A DNA stretch of 8,830 nucleotides from Nitrospirae bacterium GWC2_42_7 (GCA_001803645.1 MHDW01000108.1:1-8830), one strand, 5' to 3'. Positions 1 to 7,553 are shown, counted from the stretch's first letter. Program-made: numbers and translations. Notes: generated by a model not told the origin, from the sequence alone.

Positions 1-1
1 T

Positions 2-2071
2 CCGAATTGGAAAAGAACCACTTTACCCTTTTTAATTATTGCTTCAATTGCTGGATGTCTTCTGTATCTAAATACTTTAAATGCCCCATTCCAGTTTGAC
101 GATTTTGAGAGCATTGTCAATAACACAAGACTGTATGATATTAATAATTTTATCCCGCCAACAGGCTCGCGTGATGTAGGTTCCCTGACCTTTGCGCTGA
201 ATTTTGCTCTTTCGCGTTATGATGTTGTCTCATATCACATTTTTAACATCCTGATCCATATTTTAAACTCTATTTTGGTATTTTTTCTTTACGGTCTGCT
301 TTTGAATAAAATCTCTCCTGAAACATCAAAAGACAAACATAAAACCCCCTCACCCTCGCCCCTGCCTACCGGACAGGCAGGCTCTCCCCCCAGGGGAGAT
401 AACGCCTCCGCCTTCGGCACCCCCTCTTTAAAGATAACGCCCCCAGGCTCCGCCTCTCCCCCTCTTAAGATAAGAGGGGGTAAAGGGGGGGGTATGATTT
501 CCGGAGGGGGGGAGGGTGATGTCTGTGGCTTTACTAATTACGGCATTGGTAAAAACAGTCTTATAGCAGGATTTACAGCTTTAATTTTTCTGGTCCATCC
601 GATACAGACAGGTGCGGTTACATATATTGTTCAGAGATTTGCATCCCTCGCAACACTCTTTTACCTTTTCAGTATTGTAATGTTCCTGAAATCGTCCGTA
701 AGATATTCCGCAGAAAAGAGGTTTTTCTCAGCAACTCATCTGACCTATTATTTGTTGTCCCTTCTGTCTGCTGTCCTGGCGATGAGGACCAAAGAGATAG
801 CGCTTACACTTCCGCTCGCAATTCTGATCTGCTGGATCCTTATCAGCACTGCCAGGGAAAACAGCCGGACATGGGCTGCAAAAATCCTATATGTCATGCC
901 TTTTTTGATCGCCTTTTTTATCATCCCCTTAGGGTTCTTAAACACCAGTCTTCCGATAGGAGAGTTAATAGGTGAGATAGGCAGTAAATCAACTGCTGCA
1001 AAAGATATCAGGAGGACAGAATACCTGTTCACACAATTCAGAGTGATCGCAACCTATCTGAGGCTTATGTTCGTGCCAATAGGACAGAATCTCGACTACG
1101 ACTACCGCATATCAAAATCTTTGTTCGAGCCAACAGTGCTCATGTCACTTTCACTGCATATCGCAATAATAGTTTCTGCCATAATATATTTTCTCAGAAA
1201 CAGACGTGGACTGTCCGTTATCATATTTTTCGGGATCTTCTGGTTCTATCTGACCCTTTCAGTAGAATCAAGCTTTATTCCCATAAAAGACGTTATCTTT
1301 GAACACAGGTTGTATCTGCCGTCTTCCGGGCTTATTGCAGCCTTTGTAACAGTTTTTGTTATATCAGCAGAGAAGTTTAAGAAAGAAAAGATATATACGA
1401 TAATACTGACTGTTATGATTCCTGTATTGGTAATGCTTTCAGGACTGACAATAAAGAGAAATATGCTTTGGCAGGACGGCATCGCTTTATGGGAAGATAC
1501 GATAAGAAAATCACCCCATAAGTCACGGCCTTACAGCAACCTCGGAAATATATACAATGAAAGAAGAAGGTATAAAGATGCTGAAACAGTATATTTAAAA
1601 GCCATAGAAATAGATCCCGAATTCCCTGGTATTTATAATAATCTGGGGAATACATACAAGGCAGGCCACAGATACAAAGAGGCCATTGATGAATATGCAA
1701 AGGCCTTGAACCTTGATCCGCGTTATGCTGAAGCTTACTACAATCTCGGCACTGCTCTTTATGACATGGGTCGGAACGAAGAAGCTCTTGCAAATTATAA
1801 AAAAGCTCTCGAACTCTCTCCTCAAATGTTCGAGGCATATACAGCTATAGGGAACAGCTACGATGATATGGGATTGAAAACCGCAGCTTTGGAGATGTAT
1901 GCAAGATCAATCGAGATCAATCCATATTATTTCATGACTTATTACAACCGTGGCGTCTTGTGTGAGACCATGAGAGATATTGAAAATGCCAGAAAAGATT
2001 ATCTGAAGGCTTTAGAGCTTAATCCGGACTCTGATCTCCCTAAAAGAAGGCTTGAAATAATAGGATGGTAA
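2..2071 (+). CDS. TMTC-like polytopic membrane protein with C-terminal TPR repeats (5' end outside window)
   Basis: The reading frame is open from the first bases of the window (frame starting at base 2), so this is the 3' part (about 689 residues) of a longer gene. Near the start it encodes FQFDDFESIVNN, with the Asp pair at residues 33-34. This is the early acidic loop motif typical of GT-C-fold, TMTC/DUF1736-like proteins. The family-like motif LVHPIQTGAVTYIVQR follows after base 590. Several hydrophobic segments, probably membrane spans, run to about base 1450. The C-terminus (about 1519-2060) has five clear TPR units, with repeated patterns such as NLGNIYNERRRYKDAE and NLGTALYDMGRNEEAL. 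Family knowledge suggests a membrane glycosyltransferase or a protein-processing scaffold whose TPRs lie on one face of the membrane; no substrate can be read from the sequence. A TTG at 275 is not the start, because family-like sequence precedes it. Residues about 115-173 come from a GC-rich repeat. The stop is TAA at 2069-2071. Confidence 0.85.
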   Translation, partial: PNWKRTTLPFLIIASIAGCLLYLNTLNAPFQFDDFESIVNNTRLYDINNFIPPTGSRDVGSLTFALNFALSRYDVVSYHIFNILIHILNSILVFFLYGLLLNKISPETSKDKHKTPSPSPLPTGQAGSPPRGDNASAFGTPSLKITPPGSASPPLKIRGGKGGGMISGGGEGDVCGFTNYGIGKNSLIAGFTALIFLVHPIQTGAVTYIVQRFASLATLFYLFSIVMFLKSSVRYSAEKRFFSATHLTYYLLSLLSAVLAMRTKEIALTLPLAILICWILISTARENSRTWAAKILYVMPFLIAFFIIPLGFLNTSLPIGELIGEIGSKSTAAKDIRRTEYLFTQFRVIATYLRLMFVPIGQNLDYDYRISKSLFEPTVLMSLSLHIAIIVSAIIYFLRNRRGLSVIIFFGIFWFYLTLSVESSFIPIKDVIFEHRLYLPSSGLIAAFVTVFVISAEKFKKEKIYTIILTVMIPVLVMLSGLTIKRNMLWQDGIALWEDTIRKSPHKSRPYSNLGNIYNERRRYKDAETVYLKAIEIDPEFPGIYNNLGNTYKAGHRYKEAIDEYAKALNLDPRYAEAYYNLGTALYDMGRNEEALANYKKALELSPQMFEAYTAIGNSYDDMGLKTAALEMYARSIEINPYYFMTYYNRGVLCETMRDIENARKDYLKALELNPDSDLPKRRLEIIGW
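345..520. repeat. GC-rich palindromic repeat element carried in frame within the TPR membrane protein gene
   Basis: This block is much richer in G and C than its surroundings and is built of inverted repeats. There is a 7-bp stem at 361-381 (cctgcct/aggcagg), a 7-bp stem at 383-399 (tctcccc/ggggaga) and a perfect 10-bp stem with a 3-base loop at 458-480 (ccccctctta/taagaggggg). The ends form an imperfect terminal inverted repeat: tcaccctcgcccct at 350-363 against the complement of 505-519. Inside, agataacgcc recurs at 397 and 432 and agataaga at 468, giving a 35-36-bp period. The block is translated without a stop into a low-complexity Pro/Gly/Ser segment that includes PSPSPLPTGQAGSPPRGD and lies between two membrane spans. 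No target-site duplication is evident. It resembles dispersed intergenic repeat families and in-frame palindromic elements such as those of Rickettsia. That relationship is by analogy only. Confidence 0.75.
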
Positions 2072-2189
2072 CATTTAAACCTAAAGTATTTGTGAGCAAT
2101 AAAACTATTGTCTTTTGAGCATTGATGGATTAGAATTCTTTTGTTACTAAATACGCTATTATAAAATAGTTCGGCAATATTATGAATTC

Positions 2190-2194
2190 AGGAG
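2190..2194 (+). promoter_or_regulatory. Ribosome binding site of the outer-membrane beta-barrel gene
   Basis: AGGAG lies six bases before the ATG at 2201 and fixes that start. The 129-bp gap before it (2072-2200) is AT-rich. It holds a possible -10 (tataaa near 2159) but no convincing -35, so a promoter here is plausible but unproven. Confidence 0.7.
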
Positions 2195-2200
2195 CGAGGC

Positions 2201-4198
2201 ATGAAATTTAAAAGATATAAGGGCATGTTTCTTTGTGCGCTGTTTTACCTTTTCGCAGTTTTATTAAATCTCAATACTGCGGTTGCGCAGGAACAACCTA
2301 TGGAAACTGTTTCGCCGGATCAGATCGATCCAATAAAGATCATCTCACCTGCAGAAAATTCTCAGGTTATCGGAAAAAAACCTGAGATCAAACTCGAATT
2401 CCCGGGGACGATCGATACCTCAACTGTTGTTGTGATCATTGATGGGACCGATGTCACAGAGATAGCATCTGTCACAGAAAAAGGATTTGAATATACCCCT
2501 GTAATCGCACTGCCGGCTGGGCAGCATACTATTTTAGTTCTTGCTTTGGGAAAAGATGGTATTCAGATACAGAAACAATTTGCTTTTATATCCCGTCACA
2601 GCGAGGCCTTTGATGAAGCATATTCGAATAACGAGGTCTCGGTTATATACGAATCTGCTATTATGAAACCAGAGCGTGCCATCAATGTTCCCTATTCAAA
2701 GATCGAGGGAAATCTTATATCAGGATCAAAACTAAGGAACGAACACTGGGAGTTTTCTTTGACCAGCGGGTTAAGATACTTTGATCAGAGCCTTCCGGTC
2801 TATGGAGTGAGTTCTCCTGGTCAAGCTTCTCTGAGTAAGGGCTTAGACCTCTTAAATTTCCTCTTCACCGGAAAATACACTAACAATGATACTAAATTCA
2901 TAACTGAACTCGGCGATATCCAGATAACCGAGACACAGAATACGGTATCAGGTCTTGCTAGAAGGGGAGGAAAAGTCTCTTTGGAGTATAAAAATTTTTC
3001 TCTTAATGCTTTTGATGTAAGGAGCAGGCAGGCGATCGGGTTTATAGGCGGGCTCGGAATCGAAGGAAAATCGAAGGAACATATCTCCGGGATATCCGGG
3101 GGCATCAAGCTTTTTGATAAGAAGCTTGAGCTTAGGACCATATATGCTTCGGGAGGCGAGCCCGGAAATTCTGTTGGGATAACAACAACATCTTCACATT
3201 CAAAAGGAAATGTCATGGGCCTTCTTTTAAGAACCGATTTTTTTGAAAACAGGTTAATAACAGAGGCCGAGTATGATTATGTAACATATGATCCCGACAC
3301 CTCCGATAATTACAAAAAACAGAGCGACAGGACATACAGGTTGAAGGCAGGCGGCACTTTGAACAAATATACTTATGAAGTCATATATGAGTATTACGGC
3401 CCGAACTATACGGTTATAGGCAATACAGGCACACCCAGAGACAGAAAAGGCGTAAATATTCTAAACAGCCTTAATCTCGGCGATCAGGCGATCACCCTGA
3501 TGCTTTCGAAATATAGCGACAATATTGGGGGAAATCCTCTCCTGTTGAGGACTAATACATACATTGCCAGGCTCGATTACGCATTAAATAAGCTGCCGTC
3601 TCTGCCGATGATGGTAAGTTATGAAAAAAGCATACAGGACAGCACAAAAGAGCCCTCCAACACTGAACCGTTAAACATATATTCCGATACTATTACAGGT
3701 GCTGTCACTTATGTGTACGATCAAATAAGCATTGGTTTTGCATCTGCTTATTCTATCCAGAACGACAGGACAGAGGCCAATAATGACACAAAGGCTGTAA
3801 GTTTTTCCCTGACCCCTTCATACAATATTCCAGGCTTGTCCCTAATCCCGGCTTTTGTCTGGAGCAGATCATGGAATAGTTTCGCAGATGTCTGGACAGA
3901 CATGTACACATCCACACTCGGGATGAACAGCAGATTTTTCAGGGACAGAGTGAGCTTTGATATAAACGGTACATATCTTATAACAAAGGCTGACGATAAT
4001 TCTGTGAACACAAAAAATCTGAACGCAAATTTCAGGCTCGGCTACAACATGCAGAATATATTCAGCTTTTTGAAAGACCCTGTTGTAGCGCTTCGGGGAA
4101 ATTATCAGAGCATAAAAGATAAGATCAATCCTGATGTATACAAGGATGAGACTACTCTATTTCTTGTATTTTCGACAGCAATCCCGTTTTCTTTTTAA
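2201..4198 (+). CDS. Outer-membrane beta-barrel protein with N-terminal Ig-like domain
   Basis: The protein has 665 residues. Residues 1-29 are a Sec signal peptide: basic MKFKRYK, a hydrophobic core, then cleavage after AVA before QEQP. Residues about 45-133 look like a bacterial Ig-like beta-sandwich (IKIISPAENSQVIGKKPEI to IQKQFAFISR), a type often found on surface proteins. The rest, about 140-665, is a long series of alternating amphipathic strands rich in Tyr, Asn, Gly and Ser. It ends in FLVFSTAIPFSF with a C-terminal Phe, the usual BAM recognition signal of outer-membrane barrels. From its length the barrel could have many strands, but I cannot count them reliably. I do not recognise a named family, and there is no TonB box or plug that I can see. 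The gene immediately precedes a secreted periplasmic protein whose RBS begins inside its stop codon, so the two are probably one operon. A role as a pore or export/assembly channel is inference. Confidence 0.8.
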   Translation: MKFKRYKGMFLCALFYLFAVLLNLNTAVAQEQPMETVSPDQIDPIKIISPAENSQVIGKKPEIKLEFPGTIDTSTVVVIIDGTDVTEIASVTEKGFEYTPVIALPAGQHTILVLALGKDGIQIQKQFAFISRHSEAFDEAYSNNEVSVIYESAIMKPERAINVPYSKIEGNLISGSKLRNEHWEFSLTSGLRYFDQSLPVYGVSSPGQASLSKGLDLLNFLFTGKYTNNDTKFITELGDIQITETQNTVSGLARRGGKVSLEYKNFSLNAFDVRSRQAIGFIGGLGIEGKSKEHISGISGGIKLFDKKLELRTIYASGGEPGNSVGITTTSSHSKGNVMGLLLRTDFFENRLITEAEYDYVTYDPDTSDNYKKQSDRTYRLKAGGTLNKYTYEVIYEYYGPNYTVIGNTGTPRDRKGVNILNSLNLGDQAITLMLSKYSDNIGGNPLLLRTNTYIARLDYALNKLPSLPMMVSYEKSIQDSTKEPSNTEPLNIYSDTITGAVTYVYDQISIGFASAYSIQNDRTEANNDTKAVSFSLTPSYNIPGLSLIPAFVWSRSWNSFADVWTDMYTSTLGMNSRFFRDRVSFDINGTYLITKADDNSVNTKNLNANFRLGYNMQNIFSFLKDPVVALRGNYQSIKDKINPDVYKDETTLFLVFSTAIPFSF

Positions 4199-4203
4199 GG
4201 AGG
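4198..4203 (+). promoter_or_regulatory. Consensus Shine-Dalgarno overlapping the upstream stop codon
   Basis: A perfect AGGAGG begins on the last base of the TAA that ends the beta-barrel gene and lies five bases before the ATG at 4209. It selects 4209 as the true start over the in-frame ATG at 4134, which lies inside the upstream gene and would add 25 unlikely residues ahead of a good signal peptide. The arrangement suggests translational coupling of the two genes. Confidence 0.85.
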
Positions 4204-4208
4204 AGAAT

Positions 4209-5264
4209 ATGAAAAAAACAATAATTGTGCTGATCGCAGTGATGTTTTCAGTGTTTTTATCTGCCATATCCGAAGGAGCTGTATTAACTCCAACTCCATC
4301 TTCAATCAGGATACCGAGAGGGCAGGCATCTTTGATCGTAATTAATTATAAGCTCACAGGCGTCGTTACTTCTGACTGCATAATGACCTCTCCTTCAGGT
4401 CGTTTTGATTACGGCGCTTTCGGTGAGTCAAATTCCATGCCATTAAACATTAATGTTAAAAATGGAGCAGGAAGCGTTGTGGAGGCCCTGTCCATTCCGG
4501 TAAGGATAAATGACAGAGCATTAAAAAACAAGATCAACTCATTCCAATACTCAAGGACATTTACAGGATGCGATGGAGATCTGTCTTCAGCGGTTAATAT
4601 AAACATAACAACAGATGCAGCCTCGGATTTCAATATAAACAGAATAAATCTTTATTTTGAGAACAAGAGAGCAGAGACAACTGTAGAGAGAAATTTTCCG
4701 AAGCTCAGGGCATATGCTGATATAAGGTTTGTCGGCTCAGGGCTTTTTCAGGGATACTGGGAGGTTGATGGCAGAATGATATCCCCGGTCAACCAGCACC
4801 TGACATACGGAAGGAGCATAACTCTTCTGACGCCGGATATCCCATCGCTTCCCACAATAGACCCTGGTTCGCATATCGTTAGATTTGTAATAACAAATCC
4901 CCAGATAGAAATGCCTTTACCATCCATTGTATATTTCGTGACCCCGAAAGAATCGAGGGAGATGCCTGTAAGCATAAAACTTCTAAGCCCTTCTGATAAA
5001 TCCGAGGTCCCGTTTTCCCCACTTCAAATCGAGTGGGAGAAACCGAATGATTCATCCTTATTTCTTGTATCTTTTTATTACAGCACGGACGGGAAGCCTG
5101 TCTTTTCTGCCTTTGTAAAAGAGGGGTCTTATATGCTCACCAATGCAGTTCTGAAAAGTTATTTTTCATCAGGCAAAGAATATTACTGGAAGGTCAAGGG
5201 GTTCGACACCAAAGTTAATTTCTCAGGTGAGAGCCTGATGAGGAGCTTTACATTCGAAAAATAA
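4209..5264 (+). CDS. Secreted periplasmic protein with beta-sandwich (Ig/FnIII-like) domains, function unknown
   Basis: The protein has 351 residues. It begins MKKTIIVLIAVMFSVFLSA, a clear Sec signal peptide with likely cleavage after SEGA (residue 24). There is no lipobox Cys, so the mature protein should be soluble in the periplasm or exported further. The mature part is predicted beta-rich. The N-terminal half carries two Cys residues (C57 and C121) that could form a disulfide. The C-terminal ~95 residues, from SIKLLSPSDKSEV through YYWKVKGFDTKV to the end, have the pattern of a fibronectin type III-like domain, including the EYYWKVKG strand common in such folds. I do not recognise the family. 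The tight junction with the outer-membrane barrel gene suggests that the product works with that barrel, for example as a periplasmic partner or as a surface-exposed cargo. This is inference from context only. Confidence 0.75.
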   Translation: MKKTIIVLIAVMFSVFLSAISEGAVLTPTPSSIRIPRGQASLIVINYKLTGVVTSDCIMTSPSGRFDYGAFGESNSMPLNINVKNGAGSVVEALSIPVRINDRALKNKINSFQYSRTFTGCDGDLSSAVNINITTDAASDFNINRINLYFENKRAETTVERNFPKLRAYADIRFVGSGLFQGYWEVDGRMISPVNQHLTYGRSITLLTPDIPSLPTIDPGSHIVRFVITNPQIEMPLPSIVYFVTPKESREMPVSIKLLSPSDKSEVPFSPLQIEWEKPNDSSLFLVSFYYSTDGKPVFSAFVKEGSYMLTNAVLKSYFSSGKEYYWKVKGFDTKVNFSGESLMRSFTFEK

Positions 5265-5284
5265 AAGCCCGGCAATAAGCTACA

Positions 5285-5324
5285 GGAATTTCAGATTTCA
5301 TCGTTTGGGTGAAATCTGAAATCC
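5285..5324. repeat. Perfect 13-bp inverted repeat between genes, possible terminator
   Basis: atttcagatttca (5288-5300) and its exact complement (5310-5322) enclose a 9-base loop. The stem extends by two G-C pairs beyond a single bulged A at 5287. It lies 20 bases after the stop of the periplasmic protein gene and ahead of the pyrophosphatase promoter, where a terminator would be expected. The stem is AT-rich and no T-run follows, so it is not a standard Rho-independent terminator. It may stabilise the 3' end of the upstream mRNA or bind a protein. Confidence 0.6.
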
Positions 5325-5349
5325 AATAATCTTTTGAGAGCAAGAAGTC

Positions 5350-5358
5350 TGGTATAAT
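5350..5358 (+). promoter_or_regulatory. Extended -10 promoter of the pyrophosphatase gene, implying a leaderless mRNA
   Basis: The bases read TGG TATAAT: a perfect -10 hexamer (5353-5358) with the TGn extension. Only a weak -35 can be found at normal spacing (tctttt around 5330). Transcription normally starts 6-8 bases after the -10, which is 5364-5366, exactly the ATG. The 12 bases before the ATG contain no Shine-Dalgarno sequence, which agrees with a leaderless message. Confidence 0.65.
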
Positions 5359-5363
5359 TTATC

Positions 5364-7025
5364 ATGACCACATCACAGACAAAGATTGTCCATATAATAG
5401 GACATAAGAACCCTGATACTGATTCCATCTGCTCTGCCATAGCCTATGCCCATTTCAAGAATCTCACTGATAAACGATTCCTTTTTACACCTGCACGAGC
5501 AGGCAAGATAAATCAGGAGACCCGTTTTGTTCTCGAAAAATTCGGAGTTCCTGTACCTAATGAGATCGAGAGCCTTGCTGCAACCGTCAGCGATCTTGAG
5601 ATGAAAAAACCTGTTTCAGTCCGTGCGCGCGATTCCGTACAAATGCTCGCCCTGCTTATGCGTGAAAAAGGGGTGCGTTCCCTTCCTGTAGTTGATGACA
5701 ATGGCAGATTATTAGGTATTGTAGGACTGAAAGATATCGCCCGTCATTACATGGACAGTGTTGAGTTTACGGAACTGTCAAGGGCTCCGATAGACCTCGA
5801 TATTCTTTTGAAGACACTTGAAGGAAGGGTGATAAGCAATTCAAAAAAAGCTTCTTCTCTTGCCGGACGCATACTAATAGCCTCAATGCAGAAAGGCACA
5901 ATTTTAAACAAGGTCCAATCAGGTGACATAGTTATTATAGGAGATCAGCAGGATATCCAGCAGGAACTGATAAATGCCGGGTGTTCTTCTTTGATAATTA
6001 CAGACAATATACCCGTGAACAGCGATGTTGCCGGGTCAGCGGAAAAACACGGCACGCTCATTATATCCTCTCCTCACCACGCTTTTGCCACTGTCCAGCT
6101 TATGACAATGTCTGTACCTGTTGGAGCAATAATGTGCACAGAATGTCCGGTAGTAGGTCTTTATACACCTATATCCGAACTCAGGAAAAAGATCGTTGAA
6201 TCTGATTATCGTTCTGCTGTTGTTGTTGACAGCGACCACAGGCTTATGGGATTTGTGACAAGGACTGACCTTTTGAAGCCGGTGAGGAAAAAGGCGATAC
6301 TCGTGGACCATAATGAGCTCTCACAGGCTGTTGACAATATTGAAGATGCAGAGATCCTTGAGATAATAGACCATCATCGTGTTGGGGACATATCCACGGT
6401 TGCGCCTATTTATGTTTACAATGACCCGATTGGAAGCACCTGCACTGTGGTTGCAGGCATAATGTTCCTCCACCAGATAAATATCCCGGCAGAGATAGCA
6501 GGTTTGCTTCTCTCTGGTATTCTTTCTGATACGCTGATACTTTCTCTTTCCACAACCACAGATCGTGATCACCAAACTGCGGAACGTCTTGCTGGCATGG
6601 CAGGGGTTTCGCTCAAGGAATACGGCAAAGAACTGCTACACTCAAGCATAAATATCGAAGGCAGGACCGTAGCTGAACTTATCGCCTCAGATATGAAAGA
6701 ATTTTTTATCAGCGGCAAGAAACTCGGAGTAAGCCAGATGATGGTGCTGGACTGCGAACAAATAGACATCAGGGAAGAGGAGCTTCTGGCAGAACTGGAG
6801 CATCTCAGGATATTAAACGGTTATGATCTGGCGGCCCTTCTTGTAACAAATCCCCTGAGCTCTTCAAATGAACGCATCCTTATGAAAGGTGAAAAGTGGC
6901 TGGTTGAAAAAGCCTTCAACCTTAAGTTTGAAGGAGATGTCGGCATACTGCCAGGCGTGCTTTCGAGAAAAAAAGATTTTATCCCTGCAATAGGGCAAGT
7001 ACTCAGCATGGGGAGTTCAGAATAG
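5364..7025 (+). CDS. ppaC: Manganese-dependent family II inorganic pyrophosphatase with CBS-DRTGG-CBS regulatory insert
   Basis: The protein has 553 residues, far longer than the ~310 of simple family II enzymes because of the regulatory insert. It hydrolyses pyrophosphate to two phosphates in the cytoplasm, pulling biosynthetic reactions forward. The DHH catalytic domain is split. GHKNPDTDS (13-21; H14, D18, D20) is the first metal-binding motif. DHNE (315-318), EIIDHHR (333-339) and GILSDT (385-390) provide the rest of the Mn site. The insert holds a CBS motif at about 75-130 (VRSLPVVDDNGRLLGIVGLKDI), a DRTGG domain at about 150-245 and a second CBS motif at about 250-306 (YRSAVVVDSDHRLMGFVTRTDL). 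The C-terminal DHHA2 domain carries SRKKD (534-538), the substrate-binding motif. In characterised enzymes of this architecture, AMP and ADP inhibit and ATP or diadenosine polyphosphates activate. All catalytic motifs look intact. The ATG lies directly after an extended -10, without an RBS. The gene appears to be a stand-alone unit. Confidence 0.93.
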   Translation: MTTSQTKIVHIIGHKNPDTDSICSAIAYAHFKNLTDKRFLFTPARAGKINQETRFVLEKFGVPVPNEIESLAATVSDLEMKKPVSVRARDSVQMLALLMREKGVRSLPVVDDNGRLLGIVGLKDIARHYMDSVEFTELSRAPIDLDILLKTLEGRVISNSKKASSLAGRILIASMQKGTILNKVQSGDIVIIGDQQDIQQELINAGCSSLIITDNIPVNSDVAGSAEKHGTLIISSPHHAFATVQLMTMSVPVGAIMCTECPVVGLYTPISELRKKIVESDYRSAVVVDSDHRLMGFVTRTDLLKPVRKKAILVDHNELSQAVDNIEDAEILEIIDHHRVGDISTVAPIYVYNDPIGSTCTVVAGIMFLHQINIPAEIAGLLLSGILSDTLILSLSTTTDRDHQTAERLAGMAGVSLKEYGKELLHSSINIEGRTVAELIASDMKEFFISGKKLGVSQMMVLDCEQIDIREEELLAELEHLRILNGYDLAALLVTNPLSSSNERILMKGEKWLVEKAFNLKFEGDVGILPGVLSRKKDFIPAIGQVLSMGSSE

Positions 7026-7100
7026 TTTGAAGTCCTGGAAAAATATAATTATTTAAGATATTTTATGGTGTAGTGTTTCATGAATCCCTTTTCTTATTGT

Positions 7101-7157
7101 TGTCATTCCAGCTTGTCTGGAATCTTTCAGAAAGATTGCGGACAAGCCGCAATGACA
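7101..7157. repeat. REP-like long hairpin of three 7-bp stems
   Basis: The 57 bases fold into one nested hairpin of three perfect 7-bp stems: tgtcatt/aatgaca, gcttgtc/gacaagc and aatcttt/aaagatt. The stems are separated by 3-base internal loops, each with a possible central G-C pair, and closed by a 3-base loop (cag). It lies in the 213-bp gap between the pyrophosphatase and the tRNA gene; nothing else coding is seen there. The form is that of dispersed REP or small MITE-type repeats common in proteobacteria and related phyla. It could also end or protect the pyrophosphatase mRNA, although no T-run follows. Confidence 0.7.
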
Positions 7158-7213
7158 CCTATTTGAACAGAATTTGCTATGAATAATTTGGACTAATATT
7201 TATTCAAGTTTTG

Positions 7214-7219
7214 TATACT
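7214..7219 (+). promoter_or_regulatory. Candidate -10 of the tRNA-Leu promoter
   Basis: TATACT matches five of six consensus -10 bases and lies 19 bases before the mature tRNA. The best -35-like sequence, ttggac at 7188-7193, is spaced 20 bases away, which is too long for a strong promoter. The call is therefore tentative. Confidence 0.35.
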
Positions 7220-7238
7220 ATATCATTGTCTGAAATAT

Positions 7239-7325
7239 GCCGATGTGGTGGAACTGGCAGACGCGCCGGACTCAAAATCCGGTGGGGGCAACCCCATGAG
7301 AGTTCGATTCTCTCCATCGGCACCA
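7239..7325 (+). tRNA. tRNA-Leu (anticodon CAA), CCA encoded
   Basis: This is an 87-base class II tRNA. The acceptor stem gccgatg (7239-7245) pairs with catcggc (7315-7321), followed by discriminator A (7322) and an encoded CCA (7323-7325). The anticodon stem ccgga/tccgg closes the loop ctCAAaa, giving anticodon CAA, which reads the UUG leucine codon. The long variable arm (tgggggcaacccca region) fits leucine identity. The T arm is gagag-ttcgatt-ctctc. The 3' end and its flank recur twice downstream, as noted for the repeats at 7446 and 8198. Confidence 0.95.
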
Positions 7326-7343
7326 ATAAAATCAATGCCTTAT
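7319..7343 (+). repeat. 25-bp direct repeat, copy A: tRNA-Leu 3' end plus flank
   Basis: ggcaccaataaaat and the eleven bases after it cover the last seven bases of the tRNA and 18 bases of flank. Copies B (7446-7470) and C (8198-8222) match it with three and two mismatches. A repeat that overlaps a tRNA 3' end is the usual form of an integration (att) site. No integrase is present in the window. Confidence 0.6.
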
Positions 7344-7445
7344 GCCCTTTCCGGCTCATGTGTCAATTCCTCCATTTTAGGGATTGTGCTCATTTTGTGC
7401 GCGACTCACTTAAATTCTATCTGATTTCAGCTGACTCCATAGATA

Positions 7446-7470
7446 GGCACCAATAGAATTAATGTCTTAT
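7446..7470 (+). repeat. 25-bp direct repeat, copy B (tRNA-Leu 3'-end-like)
   Basis: This copy lies inside the first tandem module, upstream of the first lipoprotein gene. It begins ggcaccaatagaat and differs from the tRNA-associated copy A at three positions. The tRNA sequence 5' of ggcacc is not repeated, so it is not a tRNA gene. Confidence 0.6.
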
Positions 7471-7477
7471 ATATTTA

Positions 7478-7506
7478 TTGACATAAAAAACTTAAAAGAA
7501 TAATAT
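7478..7506 (+). promoter_or_regulatory. Sigma-70 type promoter of the first lipoprotein gene
   Basis: A perfect -35 TTGACA (7478-7483), a 17-bp spacer and a -10 TAATAT (7501-7506, four of six consensus bases) lie about 50 bases before the ATG at 7554. The same arrangement recurs in the second module, which supports function. Confidence 0.6.
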
Positions 7507-7553
7507 TAATAAATCTGGCCAAAGGATAATAATATTATTTGAGAGAGGGTCAC

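Noticed and set aside
275..277. TTG as the start of the TPR membrane protein
   Set aside because: The frame is open upstream to base 2 and encodes the family-like FDD motif and a membrane span, so the gene begins outside the window.
345..520. Short CRISPR-like array because of repeated agataacgcc units
   Set aside because: The units are only 35-36 bp apart, the intervening sequence is itself palindromic and related, and no cas genes are near.
748..1838. Minus-strand reading frames opposite the TPR membrane protein
   Set aside because: They are shadows of a well-supported coding region, with no RBS and no recognisable domains.
4134..4136. ATG as the start of the periplasmic protein
   Set aside because: It lies inside the beta-barrel gene without an RBS. 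The ATG at 4209 follows a perfect AGGAGG and begins a good signal peptide.
7211..7456. Small plus-strand reading frame of 81 codons
   Set aside because: It runs through the tRNA-Leu gene and has no RBS or recognisable protein features.
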